DNA from: Stromatinia cepivora
Lineage: Eukaryota; Ascomycota; Leotiomycetes; Helotiales; Sclerotiniaceae
Direction of reading: 5' to 3'
Assembly: GCA_014898415.1 (NCBI GenBank)
Contig: RCTD01000019.1
Coordinates: forward strand, 1,116,001 to 1,180,000
DNA length: 64,000 nucleotides
In this document: one piece after another, positions 1 to 18,520 of the stretch
How the letters are laid out: the number at the start of each line of letters is the position of its first letter
Position numbering within the stretch: the first letter of the stretch is position 1
The notes under the pieces: generated by a model
Database searches by the model: none
Told to the model about the DNA's origin: nothing
What the model saw: the letters and a program-made list of their open reading frames with translations, nothing else
Position numbers and translations under genes: made by a program

Positions 1-2025
1 TTGTTTATATCGACATTCCCAGGACTGGCAAGTACCATCATAACTATCGCGATCCTGGTGTTCATGTTCGTCCTGATAGGGCTTAGATCTTAGTCCCGAA
101 CTCCCCTTACGATTCCCCTTCTTCGAGTGTTCTACTGGGCCACTTTTCTTCGAGATTCTGTCCTTCGTAGGAGGCACATACACGGTAGGATATAGGATTT
201 CTTGTTCTTTGTCTTCAAAAAGTTTCGGATTATGGCTGTTCGAGGTCGAAAGTTTACTTAGGCCGAAGTGTTCAACACAGTCAGTTGTATGCGCATGATA
301 TGTGTTCTCCATTTGGCAATCATCTGTGATGTTGTTGTGACTGTCCTCATATGTAAGGTGAGTCGACTGTAGCAGTTCGTCAATTCCTGAGGCGGAGTAT
401 GTATTAGAGACATCGTTCTCGGTGCTTTCGATTATGTCTGGAGGGTCCCATTTATAGTCAAGGCCGCCGTCGAAGAAGACGCTAGGGCTGGCCGGAAGGC
501 TATAGTAGTTACTCAAGTAAGAACGGAGCGGGTTGGAGTCTGTAATGGTAAGCGGAGCATCGGCATTGATGTTTGAGGTGGCTTACCAGGACATTTTATC
601 TTCGATTCCCACAGTCTATCGACAACCTCATCAAGAGTGGGCTGACGAAGAGCCAAGAGATAATCTGGAGTTGGCTGTCCGATTTGAATCAACTCGTTTT
701 TTCTTGCAAAATTCGCATTCGGAATTTCACGACCTGGTGGTAAGTTGACATTCATTATGTTAGAGACCTTGCGAATTGCACCCTGTCCACCAATGTTTTT
801 GGAAGCTACGAAACTGGTAGACACCCTATCGTGAGGAGGCTTCTCGTACCTTTCGATTTCTATCAGCTCTACTCGGTCAGAAGCGGCGTTACTCGGACTT
901 TCTCTGGTTTCTGAGAGAGCACTCATCACTCTGTGCCCCAACTCTCTCTTCGCATTATTCATGAACGACCTAGTAGGCGTGGAATATCTTGAGGATGTCG
1001 CAATTGGACCAGTTGGTTCTATTGCCGAGCCGGGCGGACTCGTTTGAGCGGTATTCGGTCGCACACATACGCCTCCACGACCATATTCAGGGTCCCACAT
1101 CGCTTTGTGAAGCTCTGCCGGTGTCGGACAGTACGCTAGTGTTGCCGGTTTCCCTCCTACTGAGACAAATACACTATGCTCAATTTTCCAACTAGGTTGA
1201 TGTGCAATCTTTGAGTTGCACGATTCGCAATATGGCATGGCACTTGGACTTATTTGTGGCTGAACGAACTGCCTTAGTGCCTGCTCTTCTCTGTATTCAA
1301 TGAGTGCTTTGGTAGGTACAACTGGTGCTTGTATTGTTGCCGTGTGAGGGGCATGGGGGTTGGTAAAGTCTTCCTGCAGCGCTATTAGAAAGAAAAGGAG
1401 GGCCTGGTCGCTTACTGGGGACTAACCTTTCTACGGAGGTGTTCGTGCTTCCATCTTTGGAAAACAGAAGCTGGGAATGGTGGGGGTTCTTCCACTTCGA
1501 TCAATTCTTCCAAGACACCCAAAGCCAAATCAACATTCTCGTCTCCGAACCTCTCTTGAAGTCGAGGATGCAATATGCGCAATCCATCTTTGTAGGGAAA
1601 ATTTCGAGGCACTAGATAGTTGTAATATTAGTATAGATTAAATAAGAAGGTATATGATGAACAAGATATTGCTTGAACCCTCGGAAAAGACTTTTCTAAT
1701 CAATTTGAAAACTAAAACCAAGACTCGGAATGTGTGTTAAATACAACAATGCAAGATGTCGGAATTGTGTCCTTACCATCTGAGCAGAGTCGGATCAAAT
1801 AGTTGCGGCATTCTGTAAATTGTTAATTGCTTTCAACAAACATAAATCCGAAGACATTCACTCACTGTCTTCACCCCAGCCTTCTCGAGAAAGATTATGA
1901 ATTCCTGATTGCTTTCGTGCATTCTCTATCTCTACAGGAAGATGATAATTGCCCAAAATTGGGTGTATCATGTCTCCTTTGTCATGCCCTGATGGACTAT
2001 CACCATCAATGGAAGTGGTTTTCAT
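1..2025 (-). CDS. Unrecognised fungal protein, 5 exons visible, C-terminus beyond the left edge
   Basis: I do not recognise this family. Reading the minus strand, exons are 2025-1866, 1812-1777 (only 36 nt), 1611-1427, 1373-587 and 539-<1, joined by GT-AG introns of 47-165 bp. Every join keeps frame, and the last exon stays open to the window edge. The start is the first ATG after an in-frame stop (N-terminus MKTTSIDGDS). About 160 residues in there is a CxxC (YCESC) followed about 30 residues later by another Cys. After that the chain is Ser/Pro/Asn-rich and looks largely disordered, becoming polar and Lys/Glu-rich towards the edge. A motif of the type FPYKDGLRILHPRL lies in exon 3. No membrane segment or signal peptide is visible. 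The continuous in-frame splicing argues for a functional gene; the function is unknown. Confidence 0.7.
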
Positions 2026-4713
2026 CGTTGAGATCCCATGGGAAGTAAACGAGTCGCTTTATACAGGTAAGTTTGTGGCAATATGAGAGCAACAATTGTA
2101 CATGGATAAGATGGATACAAGTGACAGAATGCTGCAGCAGCAAATATTAAAGAACAATAATTTCTTAGGATCAAAATAGTGAATCGATATGTTGAAAGAG
2201 ATGAACCCAAGTAATGGTAATGTCCTTATCATGGTACAGATTGGAAGGAGAAAGTGAACCTCATAACAAATGAGGAAGAGTATACAGAAGAATTAAATGG
2301 AGCTCCAGATGAAACTTCTGAAATGTGGTGAAAAATTGTTTGTGGATCTACCGTGCCATAATCTAAGGAACATTGAAAAATTTGAAAAATTTGAAGAATT
2401 TGATAAATTGTGGTTATTTTGACAGTTATTTGACAGTTCGAAGAAGTGAAGTTGGGTAGTGAGTAATAAATCAACTGGTTGTTTTGTTGTTCTCTGACAA
2501 AGTTGAAAGTGATTTGGTTATCCAGGTTCCAGATAATTTATTAGATGTCTAGTCTAGAACAATTTCTAGCACTGTCAATGTGAAGGAAGAAAGGTCTAGA
2601 AAATAACAGTGCTTGTTGGGAAATATTTTATCTGAAGACTTCTGGATGAGAACAGAAATTATTTTTGATTAAGTGTTGACAAAGATAAAACTTGGAGATA
2701 GGACTTGAGGATTCTTCCATCATATATCATACATCGTACATCATAATCATACATCATACGATACTCCCTCCAAAGTGAGGAAGTTTCAACATTTGGGGAA
2801 GGTACGATCCTCCTCCAACAGTGAAACTTGATCGATCCTCTTTCCACCTTCAGCATATCACCCACCACGAACAATCAAAATTGTAGAAGAGGTACGAGAG
2901 ATTTCATTGAGAAATGAGCATTCAGCAAAGACTGAAGAGAATGAAAAATTCCAATCATAAACATCAGTTACTGGACATCTCAAGAAACCAATGACTAGGC
3001 TTTACTTACAAATGGTCCTTGTTGTACTCCTAGATAACTTCTCTGGGTATTTGAGAAGTTCACAGCACAACTTTATCCTCTGATTCTTTCCATTTGACTT
3101 TCAGATGGGTAAGAGCTACAGGTACCCTTTTTGAAATCAAATTACAAAAAACATCATGGTCGGTGGGAAGTCCATTTCTTGATTGGTATCCCCCGTTCCA
3201 CAAGAACCAATACACTGCCATAGCCATATTTGATCCCACAGTCCACACAGTATGGTAACAATCCATATACTTATGTGTAGATTTGAAATGGGATCAAGAG
3301 TATGAGACTATCTCCTACACAATAATGAGAATTTGGCCTAGGAACCTTCTGCAAAGATATATTGCCTAATTACCACCCTCAATTTTTGTTGACTTCAGCC
3401 TACCTACCTCCCACAGGGGCATCTTTTATCTCGAGTGGGTCCCGAGTTCCGAGATTCATAAGGGCAACTTTAGAGTTGTCTCCAGTCGAAAATCTACAGC
3501 ACCAACGTGATTGAGTGTGTTGTCCGCACTGGATTCTTTTCCTCCTGCGCCTTTGGGGTCAATAGGTTTGTGTCATGAGTTCGGGTGCAGGATTCTGTTT
3601 CCCTTGCAGCTTTGGAGTTAGTAAAGACTCATTTGTATTTGTAAGGATTAGCTGCATGATTGCCATTCATACATCGTTGGATGCTTCGAACACTTTTAAC
3701 AGAACCTCTCGAATAGCAATAAACAGTGATTGATCACCGCTTTTGCTCTTGGCTTCTGATAACTCGGGTTCCCTATGGCAGACATATTTACCCCATGAAA
3801 TGTCCAATTGATTCCATCCGCCTGATGATGTGCAGTTAACTTTCAGTCTCTCTCAGATCGAATTTCAAAATGATGATGTCGGTACGTCATGTGATCAACC
3901 TCACATAAGGGAGCCGTACCAACTAGCGAACTCTGGACTCTTCCCCTTCAATATAAATAGTACCCTCTTCTCATAGTGTAGCAATCAAGAATGAATAAAA
4001 ACAATACCATAATAGTACTATGCAAATTGGTACCACCGAAGTGATACCAACAGATGAGTCTACTCAGTTTCATGTATCAATGCTGACGGTAACGAAGGCT
4101 CTCGAAAGGTTTCTAAAGGCGGAGATTGTTAAGCTTGTCGACTTGTCAACTAGTACTTGGGTTTACCTGTCACTTGATACACCGAAAGTTTACCGAGCTT
4201 AGCTAATGTGTCAGATGCTTCTCTGAGCTTCCTCATTTATACGGTGGCCGAATTCATACAGAAAAGCAAATCATCCACTTCTCCATTACCGATTTCGAAG
4301 CCGATAAATACAAGCGATTTGGTTGGTCCATCTGCCCCAAGACAATACCTTCCCCGCAATATTTCAAAGTAAAACTTGCCGTGGACTTTACCGTTACAAC
4401 TTCACACCTTTCTGATGCTCCTTTCTAGCCTTTCATTGCTCTTCGGGATCCGATCAAGGTAAGTCAAGTGAGCTTTGAAATGGATCAATGGCGCCCGGTG
4501 TAAGTGCCGTTAAAGGTTTCCGACCTCGACTTGCGGTTAATAGTGATGTAAGATTTCTTATTAAAGTCTCACTATTTCCCTTTGGTTTTTTCTTCAAATC
4601 TCAGAATCATTTTTCTTTTCTTGTATTTTCCATTTTGATTAAATATCCTCCTTTCCCTATCAGGCCCTTGAATTTACTATCTTCAACCTTACATCATAAC
4701 GACGGAGAAAAGT
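2026..4713. other. Spacer of 2.7 kb with no supported gene
   Basis: This is the shared upstream region of the left-edge gene (-) and the monooxygenase gene (+). It is AT-rich, with a TCATACATCATA-type simple run near 2720-2760. Around 3525-3640 there is an imperfect direct repeat (two versions of GGATTCTTTTCCTCCTGCGC / GGATTCTGTTTCCCTTGCAG). A 68-codon minus-strand ORF (3060-3266) and a 60-codon plus-strand ORF (4020-4202) exist, but neither has convincing coding features beyond being open. Confidence 0.5.
3952..3959 (+). promoter_or_regulatory. TATA-box-like TATAAATA
   Basis: A perfect TATAAATA lies 61 bp upstream of the ATG of a 60-codon open frame at 4020-4202. It could mark a small or non-coding transcript, or be chance in AT-rich DNA. 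It is 750 bp from the monooxygenase start, too far to be its core promoter unless a long leader exists. Confidence 0.2.
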
Positions 4714-6767
<2,054 letters not shown>

Positions 6768-7444
6768 GAGTAATTGTATATAAGACTAGTTCGCATTATA
6801 TGATTTGATAGCAATGATAGATGATGGAATTGGAATAGAATTTGGTTAAAATGTATGCTCATGCTTTGATAGAATATTTATCTATAAACCAATTCAAATA
6901 ATTAAATGAATATAACAAATGCGAAATGACTCCTTCTAAAAGTAGTGAATATATGTGAATCAATTTAAAAGAAAATATGTATATATATACTAGGTAATAT
7001 AGCAATAAAAATGCTTATCAGAATTTTATGAATTAATTACATTGAAATTGTTTCAAACATTTTTGTTTTCAATCATGGACCTGAGTTCTACAGAAGTTCC
7101 GTTCCTGGACCTGAAGCTGAACCCCCCCCCGGGCATTTTATTCTGGCACCAGCACTTTCTCAACCAGTAAAACGCTTTGTCCCGAAACCTTAAATCGCCA
7201 ATTCCATCAATATCGCCTGAAGAAGCTCCAATTCTTCTTTCATCGTTGATTTGTCGCAAACCTCACAACCCTCAACCCACAGCTACATGTTTCCCAAATT
7301 ATTTCACCCACCCGAAGTAACAACACATCAGTTATCAACAATCAAATATCCACCAGAAATACCGAAGGGTTATTTGAAAATACTTCATTGAGTATTTCTC
7401 GATGTTGGACGATCCCAGCAATCAAAGAACTTCTCCTCTTCGTC
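6768..7444. other. Spacer between monooxygenase and SUMO protease genes
   Basis: This is AT-rich 3' flank followed by the upstream region of the protease gene, including a run of eight C at about 7123-7131. I see no gene or RNA in it. Confidence 0.5.
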
Positions 7445-9110
7445 ATGACCACCAGTCTTAAGCGCAAAGCTAGTCAAGAATTATCTCACAATTCGATAGA
7501 AGTTACTGAGGTATGTCCCGATATTCAAAAGTTTAAGTTATCCAAGGATATGGGAGCTAACATGTTCTTTCAGCCGATTCAAGGGGAAGAAATGTTCGAG
7601 ACTATAGTGGGCTGGTTTTGGGGTGCCCTAGAATGGCTTCGTAGAAGGGTCGATCCATCATACACAGATATGACCTATAGTAATATTGATGGTGAGCGGT
7701 ACAATTATAAATCATGTTATCCAAAATCCACTGTACTAAGAATTCTTAACAGTAATCACAGACGAACATATCCAGAGGGCAGAAGCGAGAGAAGATGGGT
7801 CTACGGCAGTCAAGCGGCAGAGAAATAAATCAAAGAATCGCGCGCACAGGAGAAACTCATCGCACCAACGAAATATAATACCAACAAGTATGGATCAAGC
7901 GGAGAGCTTGTCGGAAGAAGAACTGAGAGCGAAAGCCGATGCACAATGGATCCCGCCAGCGTTTGGTGCTCCTACGAAACCTGCAGAACGAGAAGTAATA
8001 GTAATTTCAGATGATGAAGAGGAACTCGAAGAGGAGAGGCCAAAATCAATAGCGGATGCGCTGCGATTACAGCGTTCACCCAGGTCTCCACCCATCCGCC
8101 TACAACCGATGAGACTACAGAGACGCACATCTGCAGTCCAAGATGGGAGTTCTTTACACGAACGTTTGGCCGATCTCTTGACCCTAGATGATGATAAAGA
8201 AGATGAGACTGGACGTTCGCCGTTTGCTATCTCGACGCGAGCTCAAGAGAAAATTAAGAGGGATGCCGAAGCGCGCAAACTCAAGGAAAAACAAGAAAGG
8301 ATTCGAATTGCGAAGGAACGCAGATTGACACGGCGAGATCCATCGAATCGTTTAGTACATGCGTTGGAAGACAAATGGGAGAATGTTATACGTGAAGCTT
8401 TAGATCGTGCTAGAAAGAATGGGAATTTGCCAATAACGGAATCGCAGGGCGGCACTCCACTGCACTATAAGGATTTTGGGACTCTACTCGGCAAAAACTC
8501 ATGGCTCAATGACGAGATTATCAACACTTATATTGAATGGGTGGTGGAAGCTGCGAACGAGTTCGCTAAAGCAGAGGCAAAAGCTTTCGGTGAACCTGTT
8601 GGAAAGGTGCCAAAATTCATAGCACATAACAGTTTCTTTTACGAAAACTTGGACAAGAAAGGGCCAAGCAGTACACAGCGTTTGATGAATAGGAAGAAGG
8701 CACCTGGGGCCTCCCTGCTTCAGGTTGATACTGTGTTTGTCCCTATCTGCAGAGGTAGTCATTGGACTGTCGGTGTGGTGAGGCCGATAGCTAGGACTAT
8801 TGAGTATTTCGATAGTTTGCAAGGATCTTCAAATACATTTACCAGACTGATGCGTGGATGGTTGAAATTTCAACTCGGTGCGGACTACAAAGAAGATGAA
8901 TGGAAGACACCAAATACTGGATGTACTCGACAGATGAATGGTTATGATTGTGGTGTATTCGTCTGTACAAATGCTCTTTGTGTTGCTCTGGGCGTCAATA
9001 CGGATTGTTATAATGGGACGGATATGGCGACCATGAGAAGGAATATCGCTGCTCTCTTAATAAATAAAGGTTTCCAAGGGGATTTTGCTTGGGGCCTAGG
9101 GGTATTTTAA
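7445..9110 (+). CDS. ulp1: Ulp1-type SUMO-specific cysteine protease (C48 family)
   Basis: Exons 7445-7510, 7574-7691 and 7762-9110 encode 510 residues. Both introns have good donors (GTATGT, GTGAGC), and the first has a GCTAAC branch site before TTTCAG. The C-terminal 200 residues are a C48 peptidase: His395 (SHWTVGV), Asp412 (EYFDSLQ), Gln452 (TRQMNGYDCG) and Cys458 form the expected catalytic set. The N-terminal half is basic and charged with a Lys/Arg/Glu-rich probable coiled coil. It contains VIVISDDEEE, a hydrophobic patch followed by acids that fits a SUMO-interacting motif. Ulp1 enzymes process the SUMO precursor and deconjugate SUMO, usually at the nuclear envelope. The assignment to Ulp1 rather than Ulp2 rests on the C-terminal catalytic domain and total length. 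Confidence 0.9.
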
Positions 9111-10146
9111 ATGTATCAAGTGGTTTTAGGACGGGCGTTTTGGGAGGAACAAAGGAAAAGATACCCGTTCTGTGTTGTATAAAAATGGCAGGTTTCTGGA
9201 AGGTTTACAAATGCATTTGATAGATGGAGTCTTGGTCAAGGAAAGAAGAGCCGAGGCAATAAACTTCATTGGGTGGATGAGATGGCTCGGATGTTTATGA
9301 TTGACATGAACATATGCAGAAGATGGCATTGGTCTCGAATTTTAGATTCCATCTGATAAAAAGCCTTGTGCCTGCTTAGTACTATGTATGCTAGTAGGAT
9401 TGAATCACAATGGGATTAGAAAATAAATGATATATTATAATTTAAAATTTGTACGATCACAATCATGAATAACAATAACAATATCAATTTACAATAACAA
9501 TATCAATTTCCAATGTCAATGTCAATGTCAATGTCAATGTCAATGTCAATGTCAATGTCAATGTCAATGTCAATGTCAATGTCAATGTCAATGTCAATGT
9601 CAATGTCAATGTCAATGTCAATGTCAATGTCAATGTCAATGTCAATGTCAATGTCAATGTCAATGTCAATGTCAATGTCAATGTCAATGTCAATGTCAAT
9701 GTCAATGTCAATGTCAATGTCAATGTCAATGTCAATGTCAATGTCAATGTCAATGTCAATGTCAATGTCAATGTCAATGTCAATGTCAATGTCAATGTCA
9801 ACATCATGATCCATGGCTTATCATTACTACAATCACATCACATCACAACACAACATCACAAAACCAACATGCACCCCGGTTAAAATGCTTCACCCCACAA
9901 ACTGCAAGTTCATCCTTCTAGAATCCCCACTAAACTCAAATACACCGAAATCCGGTGCTAACCTCAATCCCACATCTGCAGGCCGTCGTCCACTACTACA
10001 CCTTCTTTGCAGTTTAAACAAGACCCTCTCTTTGTGAATATCAATCGAATTTACATGGACGAAAGTACCAAATCTTGTACATAGAGGCGCAAGGCAATAT
10101 TAATTTGGGTTAACGCGAATGATAGAAGGGAAGTCTCCAAGATAAG
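9111..10146. other. Spacer dominated by a hexanucleotide array
   Basis: This is the 3' flank of the SUMO protease gene, then the TCAATG-type array (9511-9801), then about 345 bp before the WD40 gene start. No other gene is visible. Confidence 0.6.
9511..9801. repeat. Perfect (CAATGT)n hexanucleotide array, about 48 copies
   Basis: The unit CAATGT repeats without a visible error for 291 bp, bordered by related degenerate CAATAACAATAT sequence on the left. Because the unit is six bases and contains no stop codon, it creates long artificial open frames on both strands (Met-Ser, Asp-Ile and Thr-Leu dipeptides), which I do not call as genes. It ends 345 bp before the WD40 gene start, so it lies in that gene's promoter or leader region. 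Confidence 0.97.
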
Positions 10147-13736
<3,590 letters not shown>

Positions 13737-14593
13737 ATAGGTTTCGGAACAGGGCTTGAGGATGGCTAGGGGAAAGAGGGGAAGGGAATTGGGGGAAGAA
13801 GAGAGAAAAAAGAGGATTTTGGTTATGTATGGATGGATGGCGTGTTAAGGAGAGAAGCCTATTTAGAATAGCGAAATGAAACGAGGGGATGTGGATTGAT
13901 GAATAGGGTTTGAAACCCCTTTCGAACATAAAGTAGGTAGTAGGTAGGGTTTGTTATTCCGCTAGCTTGAACTTGAAATTCAAATGGCGGATGTGAGATT
14001 CGGGGGGGAAATAATATTCCTATACTATACTATGCTATACTACCTTGATTTATATCTATCTTTATTTTTATGACTGCGCTTAAGAGTTTTCTGCGAGGGG
14101 ATGTGAGATATATGATGTGTGGTGTGTGATGTGCGATGTGAGTGAGTGGGTGAGTGAGTGATTAACTATCACATGAATCAAGTTCCGGTGCAAACAAGAC
14201 TCCTCCATCTCCCCGAGTTATTGGATTCCATAAATAAAAGGTCTACTGATGGGTTGTGTGTAGAGATTGATGATCCTGGAGACTTGGTATCTGTAGAAGT
14301 AGGGAGTGAGGCGAATCGGATACGATGCGCTGAGGACTAGTCGGTATTTTTGGTGTATATTGGTATTGGGCTTTGAGAAGTGTTGAGGGAGGTTTGAGTT
14401 CGCGTTTTATGTTGTCAGGATATCACAAGGCATAGGCCTACGGTGAAGTTGTGGGGTTATCAACTCATTGATGCGAAGAACTAGAGCACTATGTCCTGAA
14501 TTGGTATATATCACAAAATCTTTGACCTCAGGTCAGCGCCATCACTCCGTCGATCCGTCAGCCATGCAACAAAAGTTCAAAAAACAGCAACGC
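13737..14593. other. Convergent 3' spacer
   Basis: This lies between the stop codons of the WD40 gene (+) and the TYW4 gene (-). It contains GT/GA-rich simple sequence at about 14100-14160 (GTGAGTGAGTGGGTGAGTGA type). There is no supported gene; a 60-codon open frame at 14158-14340 has no coding signs. Confidence 0.5.
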
Positions 14594-17500
14594 TTATGTT
14601 GCCATTTGCATAAACTCATCCGCCAATCTCTGCAAATAGAATCCCCGGACATCCGTAGGTAAACTCTCGAAAGACTTCATAATTTTCGCAATATCTTGTC
14701 TACCTTTCTCATATGCTTGCAGATCCCGATTGCCATATACGTCTTTTCCCGCCGCATATCCATTGCGGAGGTTGCGGAAGAAGATATTGACAGCCACGCT
14801 TATGCCAGAGGTAGGTGAGGCTGTGTGTAGCCAGAGTGAAGGTAGGACGAGTGTGTCACCTGGTTGAAGTATAACTTCATGTGGATGTGTATGTGAGAGA
14901 CTAGGATTATCGAGGTTTTCGAAAACATTTATGCTTGAGCTTGAAGCGCCTGGGGCGAAATCGAAATATTTGACATCGGAGGGTGGAAAAAGTAGAAGAC
15001 GTTTAGAACCCCTAACTTGACACAGAACATTGGCCATAACCTAACATTATTAGCACATGACTTTTGTGTTGTAACATAACAGGATCAAAACTTACATCAT
15101 AATGTAACCACATGTTCACAGGTCCAGAAATACGTAGTGGAGAACTATGTGCGTTGTGCGTAACGGATGCCAACTCTGGGGGCAGTTGAAAGTCGGAGGA
15201 AATCGAAGGATAATCTTTTGCAATATCGGCAGGGAGTTCCGATGCCTTTTCTGCAGATAGTGATCGTAGATAGAGCTTACTTCCGTTTTCTACCTCATCT
15301 AGAAAGTCGCCAAATTTCTTCGTTACATATGTAAAGTTTTTTAGGCTAAAGTTCATGTGCTCAGTTGATGCTTCATGCACGATAACCTATCAGAATTAGA
15401 GATAATTTGTAACGACCATGGGGGAATACTTACTTCTCTGTCGGCACCAACTTTGTCTTTTAGGTATTCAGAGGTCCATTCTTTAGTGCAAACGCCGATG
15501 TCTAGTCCTTCAAGGATGACAGGTTTGCCAGCATCAAGGATTTTGTCGAATGCCATAGACGAGTTGAGCTTTACCCGTGGTACTTTGACCAAGCTTTGAG
15601 TTCCTGGAGTTACGCTGAGAACACTGGTAGACATTGGTTTAGGGGCAGGAGCTCCATCAATGGTACGCATAAACTTCCATGGCCCACGCGAAGTATCGTA
15701 CGTTACACCATTGCTAGCTTCCGAGGTATCAGAACGCTTCACGGTTAATGAATAGCAGCCTTTATTCCAAAATGTTCCAAATGAAAAGCACACCGCTGAA
15801 CCGCCCATGATAATGATATCATCACCGCTTGAGACTGCAGAGGTACCAATGAGAAGTGGCCGTGGTTCAAGACTGCTTGGCATACTTGAACAACAGACTC
15901 CGCGTTCAGTCTTCGCCATGCTTTCGATATTACTACTACATATCTCATTTGAGAAAGGCAGTAGTATATCTTTCACAATGCCACCTACCACGACAATATT
16001 TTCTTGGTGGATCAGCGTTTGTGCGCCAAAACGAGCAAGAGTTGCCCCGTTTTCAGCCTTTGTGTTGGGGCTGTCAAGAAGTTTAAATGATATGGGAGGT
16101 TGCTATATGACAGTCAGTCAAGAAGAACAACAATGTGATTTAGTTCTGAACTTTACCTCGCCTCTATATTGCGATATTCCCCATACCCAGATCTTTTCTT
16201 GGACCAGTCCGTCCTCAGTTATGCCACCAGCGATAACTCCAGACCTTGATGCTGGAGGATGAGAAAACGGCGTTTTAGGATAGACAATAAGAGAAGAACC
16301 AAAGAAAGCAGGCGGCCGTTCGTTTGAGTTTATACTGCATTTCACCCATCCTTGTTGTCGACTCCAGATAATTGCATCATCAACTAGAGTCCTTGAGGTG
16401 CTCTTGCCACCAATCACCATTACATAGCCTTCGCCTAAATGGGTAGCCGAATGTCGGTATCTCGGCTGAGGAAGATCATCAACTCTCTCCCAAATGTTCA
16501 ACCATTTGTGGTAAACCCAACAATCTGCTATAGCATTATCTGGCGACGTTCGACCTCCAACTAGTAGAGATCCACCATCTCCAGTCTCCGTGATGGTGTG
16601 GCACATACGACTTGATGGCCAAGAATGAGAGCCTTGATAATCGAATGAAGTGAAATCAGTATCATGGGTGGAGTAAACATCACAACTACTCACTCGAGTA
16701 TTAAGGCCCATGCCGGAAAAGTTACCAATAGCATCTTGACCCCTACTCCCAGTCCTTACGGAAAGTGGGGCAGCAAATCTGCGTTGGCCTTGAGCTTTTG
16801 AATATTCGGAGTATGTGCTCGTAGTATAATTAACCCTGGAGCCATTCAAGGTTTGTTCAGAGCTCTCCTGCATCGCTTGACGATGCGCTGTACTAGTATT
16901 ATCAGCAACGAGTAAAAGATAATGGCAGCCGAACAAAGCGAACTCCTCCCACTCGTCGAAAGGTTCGACACTATCTAAAGCAATTCTCTCTTTAGAATCT
17001 AGGAAACCTTCGGCGCCCCAAAGTTCCCATAAATTGCGTACCAATACCGATGGCCACCCCAAAGAGCGAAAACGTGTGTCTTGTGCAGCGACAGTTGGAT
17101 ACTTTTTGCAGGCACCTAAAGGTGTACCAAGTTTGTCAAAGTGTGCCATCATAGTTTGAGCAAATGGATGACTTATTCCCTCCGGAAGTAGCTGCTCTAG
17201 AAGACAAAAACGAGCTGGAAAGCATCAGTTTTACATCCATGGAAACAAGAAAGGAGGAAACCATACCATCCGGGAGTTTATTTGCCCATTGTATTAATGC
17301 ATCAGCTGACTCAGTAGGCATATATGTGATAGACACCTCTGCTGTAAATAAGAATGAACATTTCTCTATATCCACAACTTTCGATATAGTTTCTTCCAGC
17401 CGTTTGAGATCTCGTAAGTCACATCCTAGTTGCAAGTACTGATCGCTGCTAAGCAATATGTCTCCGTCTTGAATAATATTCAGGTTAGTGAGCGTAGAGT

Positions 17501-18048
17501 TGAGCTCTGGTGTATTCCGGACAACTGTTTGTTTCTTGACCATTAAGTCTTTATAATCGATATCGATGAATTTCACATCTCGAGAAGCTGTAGGATATCT
17601 ACTCATACATTGCCAAGGAAGGGGATCACTTTGGGAAAATCAGCGAATAGTATGTATACTCGAGTTTTCAAAACCTACTATCCACATCCCAAATTGATGA
17701 CAACCTTCTGTTTCTCGGACCTCTGCTCTAAGAACTGTTTCACCACATGATCTATGGCTTTCATACGTAGCCAATATCCACGGTTGATAAGAGGGGATCG
17801 TCTCAAGGGTTTCTTGACGAAATAACGGAAAAAATGGGGCTCATTTGGAAAGTAAAGACGTTCCACACTGCGTTTGGAAACAATACTGCTGTTATTGGTC
17901 TAGTTTTTATTAACATTCACACATGAGAGGTTATTCAAGGACAAAAACTTACACCCATTATTGAATCATCCGTTTTCTGGGCTTTGGTCTGCCCAGAGGA
18001 TTTTGAAATTTTTGCTGGACGACGCCCATTTTGAATTTGGCCTTCCAT
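14594..18048 (-). CDS. ppm2: tRNA wybutosine-synthesizing protein 4 (leucine carboxyl methyltransferase 2 family)
   Basis: Seven exons on the minus strand: 18048-17953, 17899-17679, 17628-17267, 17214-16157, 16102-15434, 15386-15096 and 15040-14594. They encode 1047 residues, normal for fungal Ppm2/TYW4. The first third is a SAM-dependent methyltransferase (NLGCGYDPLPWQC at about 101-113; [14 protein letters not shown]). The middle has kelch-type repeats (for example [36 protein letters not shown]). The C-terminal region is JmjC-like, with His897/Asp899 (WLHYD) and His971 (LWLH) as metal ligands. The family methylates and methoxycarbonylates the wybutosine base next to the anticodon of tRNA-Phe. 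It is divergent from the PROPPIN gene across 472 bp. Confidence 0.93.
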
Positions 18049-18520
18049 CTTTGTAAAACTCTCACTTACCTAGAAATATCAGAAGATTCTTCAAAATCCT
18101 TAAAGTTCTGTTCCCAAAAAAAATTGATACAAGATGCTTCATCGACTTTGACATTTTAGTCTAGCGGCCGGTTTACCGGAATTTAGGCGGCGAACCAGCT
18201 TCCCATTCCTGGAGCTCTTTAGAGAGAGAATGGGAAACAACCCCGCGTCCTTCATTTATCTTTCTACAGTCTATCGTGGAATTCAATATTACAATTCGAA
18301 ATCAAATGTGCAGCTCATCCAAAAGAATATCGATTGCTACAGCTCAGCTGTCTGGTTGATCTTAAGGGTAGTTAGTATCCATAGAAGAGCCAATCCTAAT
18401 CTCCAACCAGAGGTCTTGCGACTACCAATCAACCCTAAAGCTTGCAGTACATAATTCTTGCATTATCCTGGAAAAAGATCTTTGCGCACACAATAGCTTT
18501 AAGCCTCCTGATTCGAAATC
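18049..18520. promoter_or_regulatory. Shared divergent promoter of TYW4 and ATG18 genes
   Basis: 472 bp separate the two start codons, so both promoters must lie here. No canonical TATA box is obvious. There is no room for another gene. Confidence 0.5.

Noticed and set aside
4020..4202. 60-codon open frame after a TATAAATA box as a small gene
   Set aside because: Apart from the TATA-like sequence there is no domain, splice partner or family resemblance; kept only as a weak note.
9484..9814. Open frames of about 100 codons encoding Met-Ser, Asp-Ile or Thr-Leu repeats
   Set aside because: They are produced by the hexanucleotide array itself and have no other coding content.
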